Source: Trichloromonas sp034002365
GTDB lineage: Bacteria; Desulfobacterota; Desulfuromonadia; Desulfuromonadales; Trichloromonadaceae
Direction: 5' to 3'
Assembly (NCBI GenBank): GCA_034002365.1
Contig: JAVFAR010000001.1
Span: 45,352-109,351 of the forward strand
DNA: 64,000 bases
Positions 34,582 through 42,186 of this stretch are shown here, in pieces. Within the stretch, counting starts at the first letter, position 1. Each line of letters starts with the position of its first letter. A program made the translations under genes and the position numbers. The notes beneath the pieces were generated by a model. The model searched no databases, was not told where the DNA came from, and was given only the letters and a program-made list of their open reading frames with translations.

Positions 34582-34863
34582 ATGACCAAGGCGGATCTGA
34601 TAGAAAACGTATACCTCAAAACCGGCTTCTCCAAGAAGGAATCCGCTGACATTGTCGAAATGGTTTTCGACATCATGAAATCCAATCTTGAAGAGGGGGA
34701 GAAAATCAAAATTGCCGGTTTCGGCAACTTTGTCGTTAAGGAAAAGGCCACCCGTCGCGGGCGCAATCCGCAGACCGGGGATGAAATTGAAATTACCTCG
34801 CGACGCATTCTCACCTTTAAACCCAGCCAGGTTCTCAAGGCTTCCATCAATAACGAGGGGTAA
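34582..34863 (+). CDS. ihfA: Integration host factor alpha subunit
   Basis: A 93-residue HU/IHF-family DNA-bending protein (MTKADLIENVYLKTGFSKKESADIV; IAGFGNFVVKEKATRRGRNPQTGDEI). The position right after pheT and before a MerR gene is the classical location of ihfA, which separates it from HU. It has a GGAGGAG site and its own promoter. The partner ihfB is not in the window. Confidence 0.93.
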   Translation: MTKADLIENVYLKTGFSKKESADIVEMVFDIMKSNLEEGEKIKIAGFGNFVVKEKATRRGRNPQTGDEIEITSRRILTFKPSQVLKASINNEG

Positions 34864-34880
34864 CATCACCGCGTGATGCC

Positions 34881-35249
34881 ATGAACGCCGAAATTCCCGA
34901 CAAGCTGTACTTTAAAATCGGTGAAGTTGCCGAAATCACGGGGATAAAGGCCCATGTCCTGCGTTATTGGGAAGAAGAATTTCCGGTATTCTCCCCCCAG
35001 AAAAGCCGATCCAACCAGCGTCTTTACCGGCGCCGGGATATTGAAACGGCGCTGTTGATCAAAGATCTTCTCCACCGCCAACGGCTGACCATTGCCGGTG
35101 CCAAAAAAATTCTGAACAGAAAGACAGCCGGGGGAGGGGAAGCCCCTCCTCCGGTCCAGTCCGCTAAAAACCGCCGGATTATCGACGAAATTCGCCGTGA
35201 TCTGGAGCGCCTGCGCGATTCGCTTTCCAGCACTCCCGACTCTCATTAG
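34881..35249 (+). CDS. MerR family transcriptional regulator
   Basis: A 122-residue regulator with an N-terminal MerR winged-helix domain (KLYFKIGEVAEITGIKAHVLRYWEEEFP; SNQRLYRRRDIETALLIKDLL) and a short C-terminal helix (residues 95-115) likely for dimerisation. There are no cysteines for metal sensing. The ihfA-MerR pair is conserved in many proteobacteria, but its regulon is not established. The SD is weak. It lies 17 bp after ihfA and is probably co-transcribed with it. Confidence 0.9.
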   Translation: MNAEIPDKLYFKIGEVAEITGIKAHVLRYWEEEFPVFSPQKSRSNQRLYRRRDIETALLIKDLLHRQRLTIAGAKKILNRKTAGGGEAPPPVQSAKNRRIIDEIRRDLERLRDSLSSTPDSH

Positions 35250-35271
35250 CTTTCCCCTCTGCGAGGTATGC

Positions 35272-36051
35272 TTGCGGATTCTTGTGACGAACGACGATGG
35301 GATTCAATCCCCCGGGATTCTTGCCCTCGCCGAGCAGCTATCCACAATCGGCGAGGTCACCGTCGTCGCTCCCGACCGGGAGCGGAGCGCGGTCGGCCAT
35401 TCCCTGACCCTGCACTCCCCCTTGCGCGCCGAAGAGGTTCACCCCGGTTTTTTTGCCGTGGACGGAACCCCGACGGACTGTGTTCACCTGGGAATTCACT
35501 GCCTTCTGGACAAACGGCCGAATCTGGTCGTTTCCGGTATCAACAAAGGGGGCAACCTGGGGGATGACATTACCTATTCGGGAACGGTTTCCGCCGCCAT
35601 GGAAGCCACGTTGATGGGGGTGCCGGCCTTTGCCGTTTCTTTGGCGGGAGACGCTTTCCGCTTTGAGGATTTTCAGGGAGCCGCCGAATTTTCCGTCCGT
35701 CTGGCCTCCCTGTTGCAACATCATACCCTGCCCGCCGATACCTTTTTCAACGTCAACGTCCCTGTCCCCGATTACCGTGGCGTTCGTGTCACCCGGCAGG
35801 GGAAGCGGATCTACGAGGATGTCATCGTCGAGAAACAGGATCCTCGCGGCCGTAAATATTACTGGATTGGTGGGGGGGGATTGGGTTTCCACAATATCGA
35901 AGGAACGGACTTTCACGCCATCAGCTCCGGATTCGTTTCCATCACCCCGTTGCATCTCGACTTGACCAACTATCGTTCATTCCAGGCGCTCTCTTCCTGG
36001 AATCTCGAAACGATGAGGCTGCAAAACGGAAAGGGGGAGGGGGAGGCATGA
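35272..36051 (+). CDS. surE: 5'/3'-nucleotidase SurE
   Basis: SurE is a metal-dependent nucleotidase and exopolyphosphatase. The 259-residue protein begins with the catalytic LRILVTNDDGI (Asp pair at residues 8-9), then SAVGHSLTL, VSGINKGGNLGDDITYSGTVSAA, all family signatures. The start is TTG 35272, set by family alignment and a GAGG site 5 nt upstream; the open frame upstream is not homologous. It overlaps pcm by 4 bp (ATGA). Confidence 0.94.
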   Translation: MRILVTNDDGIQSPGILALAEQLSTIGEVTVVAPDRERSAVGHSLTLHSPLRAEEVHPGFFAVDGTPTDCVHLGIHCLLDKRPNLVVSGINKGGNLGDDITYSGTVSAAMEATLMGVPAFAVSLAGDAFRFEDFQGAAEFSVRLASLLQHHTLPADTFFNVNVPVPDYRGVRVTRQGKRIYEDVIVEKQDPRGRKYYWIGGGGLGFHNIEGTDFHAISSGFVSITPLHLDLTNYRSFQALSSWNLETMRLQNGKGEGEA

Positions 36052-36701
36052 GCGATTATTCCATCGCCCGGCGCAACATGGTCGATCGGCAACTCAAGGC
36101 GCGAGGAATCAAAGATCCCCGGGTTCTTGCCGCTGTCGGCCAGATTCCCCGCCACCTTTTTGTCGAGGACGCCTTCGCGAGCCAGGCCTACGGCGATTTC
36201 CCCCTGCCGATTGGCGAGAAGCAGACCATTTCTCAACCTTACATGGTCGGCCTGATGAGTGAGGCCCTTCTGTTGACCGGAAAGGAAAAAGTCCTGGAAA
36301 TCGGCACCGGGTCGGGGTATCAGGCCGCCGTTCTGGCCAAGCTCGCGGGCCGGGTTTTTTCCGTGGAGCGCATCCCGGCTCTGGCGCGCCGAGCCCGGCG
36401 GATTCTTGACGGCATCGGCTGCGGCTCGGTGAACATCAAGGTGACCGACGGCACGCTCGGCTGGGAAGAGGAAGCACCCTTCGACGCCATTGTCGTGACC
36501 GCCGGCGCCCCGAGTGTTCCCGACTGTTATCTGCGACAACTGGCCATCGGCGGACGGTTGGTGATTCCCGTCGGCGATCTGGGGGTTCAGGTGCTCAAAC
36601 GCATCACCCGTACCGGGGAAAACAGCTTTTTTGAAGAACAACTGGTCGACTGTCGTTTCGTCCCGCTCCTGGGGAAACTCGGCTGGCGCGAGGAAGCCTG
36701 A
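36048..36701 (+). CDS. pcm: Protein-L-isoaspartate O-methyltransferase
   Basis: Pcm methylates isoaspartyl residues of aged proteins to start their repair. The 217-residue protein has the N-terminal VPRHLF-type motif (IPRHLFVEDAFASQAYGDFPLPIG), the QTISQPYMV signature and the SAM-binding LEIGTGSGYQAAVLA. It is coupled to surE, a pairing conserved across proteobacteria and linked to stationary-phase survival, matching the rpoS gene three genes downstream. Confidence 0.96.
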   Translation: MSDYSIARRNMVDRQLKARGIKDPRVLAAVGQIPRHLFVEDAFASQAYGDFPLPIGEKQTISQPYMVGLMSEALLLTGKEKVLEIGTGSGYQAAVLAKLAGRVFSVERIPALARRARRILDGIGCGSVNIKVTDGTLGWEEEAPFDAIVVTAGAPSVPDCYLRQLAIGGRLVIPVGDLGVQVLKRITRTGENSFFEEQLVDCRFVPLLGKLGWREEA

Positions 36702-36706
36702 ATCTC

Positions 36707-37300
36707 ATGAAAATGATTCGTCGTCTTTACGACTGGGTTTTGCACTGGGCGGCAACCCCCTACGGAACCCTGGCTCTCTTCTGCCTGGCCTTTGCCGAGA
36801 GTTCCTTTTTTCCCATCCCTCCCGACGTGCTGCTTCTCGCCCTGTGTATCGCCACGCCGCGCCGCTCCTTCCGCTACGCCCTGCTCACCGCCGTCGGCTC
36901 GGTCCTGGGGGGGATGCTCGGCTACGGCATCGGTCACAGCCTCTGGGGAATGGTTTCCGATTATTTCTTCCGTTATGTTCCGGGATTCACCGAGGCGATT
37001 TTCGCCACGGTTCAAGAACTCTTCGTGACATACGATTTTTGGGCAATCTTCACTGCGGGGTTCACGCCTATCCCCTACAAGGTCTTCACCATCGGCGCCG
37101 GGGTTTTCGAAATCAACTTCCCTGTCTTTGTTTTTGCGTCGGTCATCGGCCGCAGCTTGCGTTTTTTTCTCGTCGCCGCCCTGATTTACCGCTTTGGTCC
37201 GGCGGTGCGTAATTTCATCGAAAAATATTTCAACCTGCTGACCCTGATCTTCATGGTCCTGCTCATCGGTGGTTTTCTCGTCATCAAGTACCTCTTCTGA
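36707..37300 (+). CDS. YqaA/DedA-type (VTT domain) membrane protein
   Basis: The 197-residue inner-membrane protein has about five hydrophobic segments and the VTT/SNARE-associated pattern (AFAESSFFPIPPDVLLLALCIATPRRSFRYAL; TPIPYKVFTIGAGVFEINFPVFVFASVIGRSLRFF). The family is linked to envelope homeostasis and lipid-carrier or phospholipid movement. It is inserted between pcm and nlpD, where E. coli has no such gene. Start ATG 36707, 5 bp after pcm. Confidence 0.9.
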   Translation: MKMIRRLYDWVLHWAATPYGTLALFCLAFAESSFFPIPPDVLLLALCIATPRRSFRYALLTAVGSVLGGMLGYGIGHSLWGMVSDYFFRYVPGFTEAIFATVQELFVTYDFWAIFTAGFTPIPYKVFTIGAGVFEINFPVFVFASVIGRSLRFFLVAALIYRFGPAVRNFIEKYFNLLTLIFMVLLIGGFLVIKYLF

Positions 37301-37391
37301 GATCCGTCGTGCTTCTCTTCCTCTCGCCTCAGGTTGACGATCGGCACCAGATTCCGCTACCTTGACGGTAGTCCCTGTTTTCTGGAGCGTC

Positions 37392-38132
37392 ATGCCGATT
37401 CGCGCGTTCATTCTCGTTCTGATTTTTTCTCTTTTGGCCGGCTGTGCTTCCCGCAAAGGGGTTTATCACACGGTCAAGCAGGGGCAGACCCTCTATCGCA
37501 TCAGTCAGACCTACGGCGTCGATCCCACCCAACTGGCGCGGATCAACGGCGTTTCCGACCCGACCCAATTGCGGGTGGGGCAGCGTCTCTACATTCCCCA
37601 AGCTTCCCGTGTGCAGACTGTGCCGAAGGCCGTCAAGGTTTCCAAGCCGGAATCCGGTGCCGCAAAGCCGCAGCCTAAAGCCCCGCCACGTTCCGTTTCC
37701 CCGGTCAAAAACTCCCCTCCGGTTAAACCGAAATCGGCCCCGCCGTCCAAATCCCCCACCAAGGGACTCTTCGCTTATCCCGTCAAGGGGAAGATCGTCA
37801 AGCATTTCGGAGAGCGGGCGGGAAACATCAACCGTGGGGTGGAATTCGCCGTTCCGCGCGGCACCACCGTGACGGCGGCGGCGAATGGGCGGGTAATCTA
37901 CAGCGGCAACGGCATCAAAGGCTATGGTCATCTCATCATCATCAAACATCGCAACTCTTATTACACCGTCTATGGCTATAACGAACAGAATCTCGTCGCC
38001 ACTGGAGTCGACGTGGTGCGGGGCCAGCGTATCGCTCTCAGCGGCGTGACGCCCAGCGGCGGTCAGGCGCGTCTGCATTTTGAAATCCGTATCGGTAAGG
38101 AAGCGGTAAACCCTATTTTTTACTTGCCTTAA
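37392..38132 (+). CDS. nlpD: NlpD-like lipoprotein (LysM + degenerate M23/LytM domain)
   Basis: The 246-residue protein has a lipoprotein signal (lipobox LLAGC), a LysM domain (YHTVKQGQTLYRISQTYGVDPTQLARINGV...), a proline/lysine-rich linker and a C-terminal LytM domain. The usual zinc ligands are lost: the HxGxD region reads NRGVEF and the HxH motif reads RLHF. The same kind of loss is seen in E. coli NlpD, a non-enzymatic activator of the amidase AmiC, so this is probably an amidase activator and not a hydrolase. ATG 37392 with CTGGAGCG was chosen. It lies directly upstream of rpoS, as in E. coli. Confidence 0.92.
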   Translation: MPIRAFILVLIFSLLAGCASRKGVYHTVKQGQTLYRISQTYGVDPTQLARINGVSDPTQLRVGQRLYIPQASRVQTVPKAVKVSKPESGAAKPQPKAPPRSVSPVKNSPPVKPKSAPPSKSPTKGLFAYPVKGKIVKHFGERAGNINRGVEFAVPRGTTVTAAANGRVIYSGNGIKGYGHLIIIKHRNSYYTVYGYNEQNLVATGVDVVRGQRIALSGVTPSGGQARLHFEIRIGKEAVNPIFYLP

Positions 38133-38194
38133 TAGACTCTCTTTCATAGACTTTCATGAATTTAATGACTTTTTCCGGTGGAGGTGCGGCTAAA

Positions 38195-39169
38195 ATGAAT
38201 GACCAGTACAAATTCGAGGAGGAACCGGAAGCTGATTCGTCCGAGGAGTCCGAAGACGGTCTGATCGAAGCGGAGGTCGACGAGGAAGAAGAGGGGGAGG
38301 AGGAGAGCCCCGAGAAGCCGGCGGAAGAACATTCGGACGATGCCATCAAACTCTACCTGAAAGAGATCCAGAAAACCACGCTGCTCACCGCCGAGGACGA
38401 AAGGGCTCTGGCCGCCCGGATCAGCCAGGGGGATGAGCAGGCCCGCAACCGCATGATCGAAAGCAACCTGCGCCTGGTCGTTAAAATCGCCAAGCGCTAC
38501 ATGAACCGCGGGCTGCCTTTTCTCGACCTGATCGAAGAGGGGAATCTCGGTCTGATCAAAGCGGTAGAACGCTTCAAGCTCAGCAAGGAATGCCGCTTTT
38601 CCACCTACGCCACCTGGTGGATCCGGCAATCCATCGAGCGTGCCCTAGTCAATCAGAGCCGTACCATCCGCCTGCCGGTGCATGTCTCCGACGACATCAA
38701 CAAGCTCATCAAAATCAGCCGGGAACTGGTTCATAAATACAATCGCGAACCGCACGTGAATGAAGTCGCCGAAGCGATGGGGGTCGAAAACGCCTATGTT
38801 CGGCGGCTGATGGTTCTGGTCAAAAAGACCTATTCCATCGAACACCCCATGGGAGAGAATAACGACTACAGTCTCATGGATACCATCGAGGATCCGACGG
38901 CGGTTGATCCTTCGGGATTGATCGAAGATTTGGACAAGTACGCTCTGGTCAGCACCTGGCTTGAAGGTTTGAGTGAAAATGAGCGGGAAATCCTGACCCT
39001 GCGCTTCGGGCTTGACGACCGCGATCCGCAAACCTTGGACACCATCGGCCGCAGCTTTGGCGTGACCCGCGAACGAATCCGTCAGATCGAGGCAAAATGT
39101 CTCGAAAAGCTGAAGAAAATCCGCCTGGAGCACCAGGCTGCGGGGCGCTTTGCGCCTCCGGAGGCCTGA
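38195..39169 (+). CDS. rpoS: RNA polymerase sigma factor RpoS
   Basis: A 324-residue sigma-70-family factor with regions 1.2 (DAIKLYLKEIQKTTLLTAEDERALA), 2 (MIESNLRLVVKIAKRYMNRGLPFLDLIEEGNLGLIKAVERF...TYATWWIRQSIERAL), 3 and 4.2 (RFGLDDRDPQTLDTIGRSFGVTRERIRQIE). It is identified as RpoS by length and by the nlpD-rpoS context. The first 45 residues are strikingly acidic (runs of Glu/Asp), an extension not found in E. coli RpoS. ATG 38195 was chosen behind GGTGGAGG; an in-frame ATG at 38156 lacks an SD. The promoter is expected within nlpD. Confidence 0.93.
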   Translation: MNDQYKFEEEPEADSSEESEDGLIEAEVDEEEEGEEESPEKPAEEHSDDAIKLYLKEIQKTTLLTAEDERALAARISQGDEQARNRMIESNLRLVVKIAKRYMNRGLPFLDLIEEGNLGLIKAVERFKLSKECRFSTYATWWIRQSIERALVNQSRTIRLPVHVSDDINKLIKISRELVHKYNREPHVNEVAEAMGVENAYVRRLMVLVKKTYSIEHPMGENNDYSLMDTIEDPTAVDPSGLIEDLDKYALVSTWLEGLSENEREILTLRFGLDDRDPQTLDTIGRSFGVTRERIRQIEAKCLEKLKKIRLEHQAAGRFAPPEA

Positions 39170-39214
39170 GGACGCATGACCTTTATCTCACCCTCGCACG
39201 AAGGATTCGACCCC

Positions 39215-39730
39215 GTGGAAGATCTGAAAAAAGTCATTCGCGACATCCCCGACTTTCCCAAAAAGGGGATTATTTTCAAAGACATAACGACCCTGCTGGC
39301 GGACCCTAAGAGTTTTAACCGGATGATCGACCTGATTGCCCATCGCTATATCGGCGCCAAGATCGACCAGATCGTCGGGGTCGAGGCGCGCGGCTTCCTG
39401 CTCGGCGCGGCCCTGGCATACAAGCTCGGCACCGGGATCACCCTTGTGCGCAAGCCGGGAAAACTCCCCTATAAAACCCTGCGGAAGACCTATCAGCTCG
39501 AATACGGGGCCGACACCCTGGAAATCCACCAGGATGCCTTCAAGCCCGGGGACCGGGTGGTGGTCGCCGACGATCTGCTGGCGACAGGCGGCACCATGGC
39601 AACCGTTGTCGAACTGGTACAGGAACTGGGGGCCGAGGTGGTGGAATGCGCTTTTATGGCCGAGCTGGAATTTCTCGAAGGGCGTAAGCGCCTGCCGCAA
39701 GACAAGGTCTTCAGCCTGCTCAAGTTCTGA
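39215..39730 (+). CDS. apt: Adenine phosphoribosyltransferase
   Basis: Apt converts adenine and PRPP to AMP. The 171-residue form has EDLKKVIRDIPDFPKKGIIFKDIT, the EARGF motif and the PRPP-binding loop VVVADDLLATGGTM. I prefer GTG 39215, which has AAGGA at good spacing and gives the normal family length; the upstream ATG 39176 would add 13 residues and has an SD only 3 nt away. It follows rpoS closely and may be co-transcribed. Confidence 0.94.
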   Translation: MEDLKKVIRDIPDFPKKGIIFKDITTLLADPKSFNRMIDLIAHRYIGAKIDQIVGVEARGFLLGAALAYKLGTGITLVRKPGKLPYKTLRKTYQLEYGADTLEIHQDAFKPGDRVVVADDLLATGGTMATVVELVQELGAEVVECAFMAELEFLEGRKRLPQDKVFSLLKF

Positions 39731-39746
39731 TGGGCCGTTCCGAGGG

Positions 39747-39775
39747 TTGCAAATCCCTATTCACTGGGTTATAAA
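39747..39775 (+). promoter_or_regulatory. Promoter of tRNA-Arg
   Basis: TTGCAA (39747-39752), 17-bp spacer, TATAAA (39770-39775), 13 bp before the tRNA. Confidence 0.62.
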
Positions 39776-39788
39776 GAACCCCCTTTTC

Positions 39789-39865
39789 GGCCCCGTAGCT
39801 CAGCTGGATAGAGCAACCGCCTCCTAAGCGGTAGGCCGTGCGTTCGAATCGCGCCGGGGCCGCCA
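39789..39865 (+). tRNA. tRNA-Arg (anticodon CCU)
   Basis: A 77-nt cloverleaf: acceptor GGCCCCG/CGGGGCC, D-arm AGCTCAGCTGGATAGAGC, anticodon stem ACCGC/GCGGT with loop CTCCTAA (anticodon CCT), T-arm GTGCG-TTCGAAT-CGCGC. CCA is encoded. It reads the rare arginine codon AGG. Confidence 0.95.
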
Positions 39866-39874
39866 ATAAAATTA

Positions 39875-39908
39875 ACAGGTTACGGATGCTATTCCGTGGC
39901 CTGTTTTT
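39875..39908 (+). terminator. Intrinsic terminator after tRNA-Arg
   Basis: CAGGTTACGGA pairs with TCCGTGGCCTG (two G-U pairs) around a 6-nt loop, followed by TTTTT. Confidence 0.85.
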
Positions 39909-39989
39909 GCTTGGGGTGACATTCGGGTATACTTTTAAATATATCTGCTTTTCATTCTTCAGAAAAAGTTTCGCTTTCTGGGAGTCCGT

Positions 39990-40769
39990 ATGTCTTGCCT
40001 CAGGGTTTTCAGTCTGGTTTTGCTGATTTTTGTTTTTGCTCAAGGCGTCTGGGTGGTCGCTGGCGAGGTGCGGGTCATTGAACTCGAACATCGTCAGGCC
40101 GGGGAGTTGCTGCCTGTTCTTGAATCCATGCTGGGGAGTTCCGGAGCGGTGAGCGCCCTGGATAACCGGCTGATTGTACGGGCTTCGACCAAGGATGCGG
40201 CGGCGCTGGAAAAGCTCGTCGCGCAACTGGATACCCCTCGCGCGATGTTGCGTATCGCCGTGCGTCAGGAAATGTCAAGTGCCGCCGTCGGGCGAGGGGG
40301 CGGCACTCTCCTTTCGACCTCCCCCGGCAGAGTCGGGATCGAAGAGGGGGGTCGGACCCTCGGTAACCGCAGCCGGAGTACGGAGCAGTTCGTTCAGGTT
40401 CTGGATGGCGAAACAGCGTTGATCGAGGTCGGAGAGCGGCGTCCTTACGCCCGTATCCGCGCCTATGTCGGCGGGCACCGGCGCGGGGTGGTCGAAGTGA
40501 CGGACTTTCAGGATCTGGCCGAGGGTTTTCTGGTGCGGCCGAATCTGCAAGGGGAGGGGGTGGTTCTCGATATTTCCCCCTATCAGTCGATGTCGGAAGA
40601 CACCGGCGCCATCGATTTCTCGCAATTGGCTACGCGAGTGGAAGCCCCGTTCGATGAGTGGATCGATCTCGGCGGGCATCTTGAAGGGAATTCCGTTGGC
40701 GACAAGGCCGGCAACGTCCTGCGGGCCGGCGGTGATCAGCGGCATCTGTGGATCAAAATCAGTCGATAA
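39990..40769 (+). CDS. Exported protein with secretin N-domain (NolW-like)
   Basis: The 259-residue protein has an N-terminal signal peptide (about residues 1-24), then one secretin-type N-domain of the NolW/Secretin_N kind (VIELEHRQAGELLPVLESMLGSSG...NRLIVRASTKDAAALEKLVAQLDTP, about 27-85). The rest (110-259) contains beta-rich sequence resembling the start of a secretin core (QFVQVLDGETALIEVGERRPYA), but the membrane-spanning pore and S-domain are missing. It is thus secretin-like but too short to form a channel alone. No pilus or secretion genes are adjacent. It is followed 10 bp later by an MTH1187-type gene. Function unknown. Confidence 0.82.
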   Translation: MSCLRVFSLVLLIFVFAQGVWVVAGEVRVIELEHRQAGELLPVLESMLGSSGAVSALDNRLIVRASTKDAAALEKLVAQLDTPRAMLRIAVRQEMSSAAVGRGGGTLLSTSPGRVGIEEGGRTLGNRSRSTEQFVQVLDGETALIEVGERRPYARIRAYVGGHRRGVVEVTDFQDLAEGFLVRPNLQGEGVVLDISPYQSMSEDTGAIDFSQLATRVEAPFDEWIDLGGHLEGNSVGDKAGNVLRAGGDQRHLWIKISR

Positions 40770-40779
40770 GGAGGTTGTC

Positions 40780-41088
40780 ATGGCCGTTGTGGAAGTCAGT
40801 GTGACGCCCCTGGGCACGGCCGGAGCCGGCGTCTCGGCCTTTGTCGCCGGATGTCTGCGTCTGGTTGAGAAGAGCGGACTCAATTATCAGTTGACCCCCA
40901 TGGGAACGATCATCGAAGGGGATCTGGACAAGATTTTTTTGTTGCTGCGGCAAATGCACGAATCCCCCTTCGCCGCCGGCGCGGTGCGGGTATCGACCTT
41001 GATTAAAATCGATGATCGCCGGGATCGGGAAGAACACACCATGACCAAAAAAATGCAATCGGTGACCGGCAAGTTGAAGGGGGATTAA
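40780..41088 (+). CDS. MTH1187-type thiamine-binding (DUF77) protein
   Basis: A 102-residue protein with the MTH1187/YkoF-like pattern (VVEVSVTPLGTAGAGVSAFVAGCLRLVEKSGLNYQLTPMGTIIEGD...VLLRQMHESPFAAGAVRVSTLIKIDDRRD). Members form small ferredoxin-like oligomers, and some bind thiamine or hydroxymethylpyrimidine. The ATG at 40780 is fixed by AAGGAGG at 40768-40774. It is likely co-transcribed with the secretin-N protein, though the two have no known link. Confidence 0.88.
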   Translation: MAVVEVSVTPLGTAGAGVSAFVAGCLRLVEKSGLNYQLTPMGTIIEGDLDKIFLLLRQMHESPFAAGAVRVSTLIKIDDRRDREEHTMTKKMQSVTGKLKGD

Positions 41089-41148
41089 CCGGCTGCTTAT
41101 CTGCCCGGGAACGTCGTCTTTGCCGGATGGATTTGTTCTCTTTTCTCC

Positions 41149-41178
41149 TTGACAGCAAGCGGGCGTTTTTGATATTAA
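41149..41178 (+). promoter_or_regulatory. Promoter of tRNA-Cys
   Basis: Consensus TTGACA (41149-41154), 18-bp spacer, TATTAA (41173-41178). A GC-rich discriminator (GCCGGGCC) follows the -10, a feature of stringently controlled stable-RNA promoters in proteobacteria. Confidence 0.68.
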
Positions 41179-41213
41179 TGCCGGGCCTTAGGCGGCACAT
41201 CGTTAAAAATTTC

Positions 41214-41287
<74 letters not shown>

Positions 41288-41295
41288 TCATCAGT

Positions 41296-41327
41296 AAAAG
41301 AGCCGGTCCTTATGGGTCGGCTCTTTT
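41296..41327 (+). terminator. Intrinsic terminator after tRNA-Cys
   Basis: AAAAGAGCCG (41296-41305) and CGGCTCTTTT (41318-41327) form a perfect 10-bp stem. An in-frame ATG of the next ORF (41312) lies in its loop, which argues for the later start at 41345. Confidence 0.85.
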
Positions 41328-41344
41328 CGTTTCGGACGGTGCTT

Positions 41345-42169
41345 ATGTCGCTGCTCGCTCCTCAGGTTCTTCTCCTCTTCGCCCTGACCGGTTCCCTGGC
41401 CGGTCTGCTCGCCGGTCTGCTCGGTATCGGCGGCGGTATTATCCTGGTCCCCCTGTTTCTCTGGGCCTTCGAAGCGGTGAACCTTCCCTCCGAGATCGTC
41501 GTTCATGCCGCTTTCGCCACCAGTCTTTGCGTCATCATCCCGTCCGCCGTCAGCAGCACCCTGGGGCATCGCCGGCGGGGCAACGTCCAGTGGCGGCAGG
41601 TCATGCGCATGGCCGTCGGCGGCATTTGCGGGGCGCTGCTTGGCGCTTTTTTTGCCGCATCCCTGTCCGGTGACTGGCTGAAGGGACTCTTTGGGGGGAT
41701 GCAGATTCTGGCTGCGGGAAAGATGTTCTTTTCCGATCCCCGGCTTCCCCCCGAGGAATCGGACTTCCGCCCCTGGGGGCGCCTGTTCCTGATCGGCCTG
41801 ATCGGCGGGCTCTTTTCCGCCTTTTTCGGCGCCGGGGGCGGTTTTATCGTGGTACCGCTGATGCTCATGTGGCTGCGCATGCCGATGCATCTGGCGGTGG
41901 GGAATTCCAGCGCCCTGATCGTCATTTCGGCGATTTTCGGGGTGCTCTCCTATATCTATCACGGCTGGAACCACCCTCTGTTGCCTCCGCATTCCTTCGG
42001 CTATGTGAATCTTCTCGCCGCCGGGCTGGTCATCCCCTTCACCATGATCTTCGCCCGGCTCGGCGTCCGCCTTGCCGGACGTTTCAGCCACGCTAAACTC
42101 GTGAGGATATTCGCGCTGATGCTGCTGGTGATCGGCACCCGCATGATCATCGCGACCCTTGGTTTCTGA
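41345..42169 (+). CDS. TauE/SafE family sulfite exporter-like permease
   Basis: The 274-residue protein has about eight transmembrane helices and the duplicated TauE/SafE glycine motifs (GLLAGLLGIGGGIILVPLFLWAF and GLFSAFFGAGGGFIVVPLMLMWL). Members export sulfite, sulfoacetate or other small anions, but the substrate cannot be assigned here. ATG 41345 is preferred over ATG 41312, which lies in the tRNA-Cys terminator loop; the SD (GACGGTG) is weak. The MEMO-family gene follows 17 bp later. Confidence 0.88.
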   Translation: MSLLAPQVLLLFALTGSLAGLLAGLLGIGGGIILVPLFLWAFEAVNLPSEIVVHAAFATSLCVIIPSAVSSTLGHRRRGNVQWRQVMRMAVGGICGALLGAFFAASLSGDWLKGLFGGMQILAAGKMFFSDPRLPPEESDFRPWGRLFLIGLIGGLFSAFFGAGGGFIVVPLMLMWLRMPMHLAVGNSSALIVISAIFGVLSYIYHGWNHPLLPPHSFGYVNLLAAGLVIPFTMIFARLGVRLAGRFSHAKLVRIFALMLLVIGTRMIIATLGF

Positions 42170-42186
42170 CCTGGAGAGGTGTTTTC

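Noticed and set aside
39720..40226. Minus-strand ORF across tRNA-Arg
   Set aside because: Runs antisense through a tRNA gene, a classic spurious prediction.
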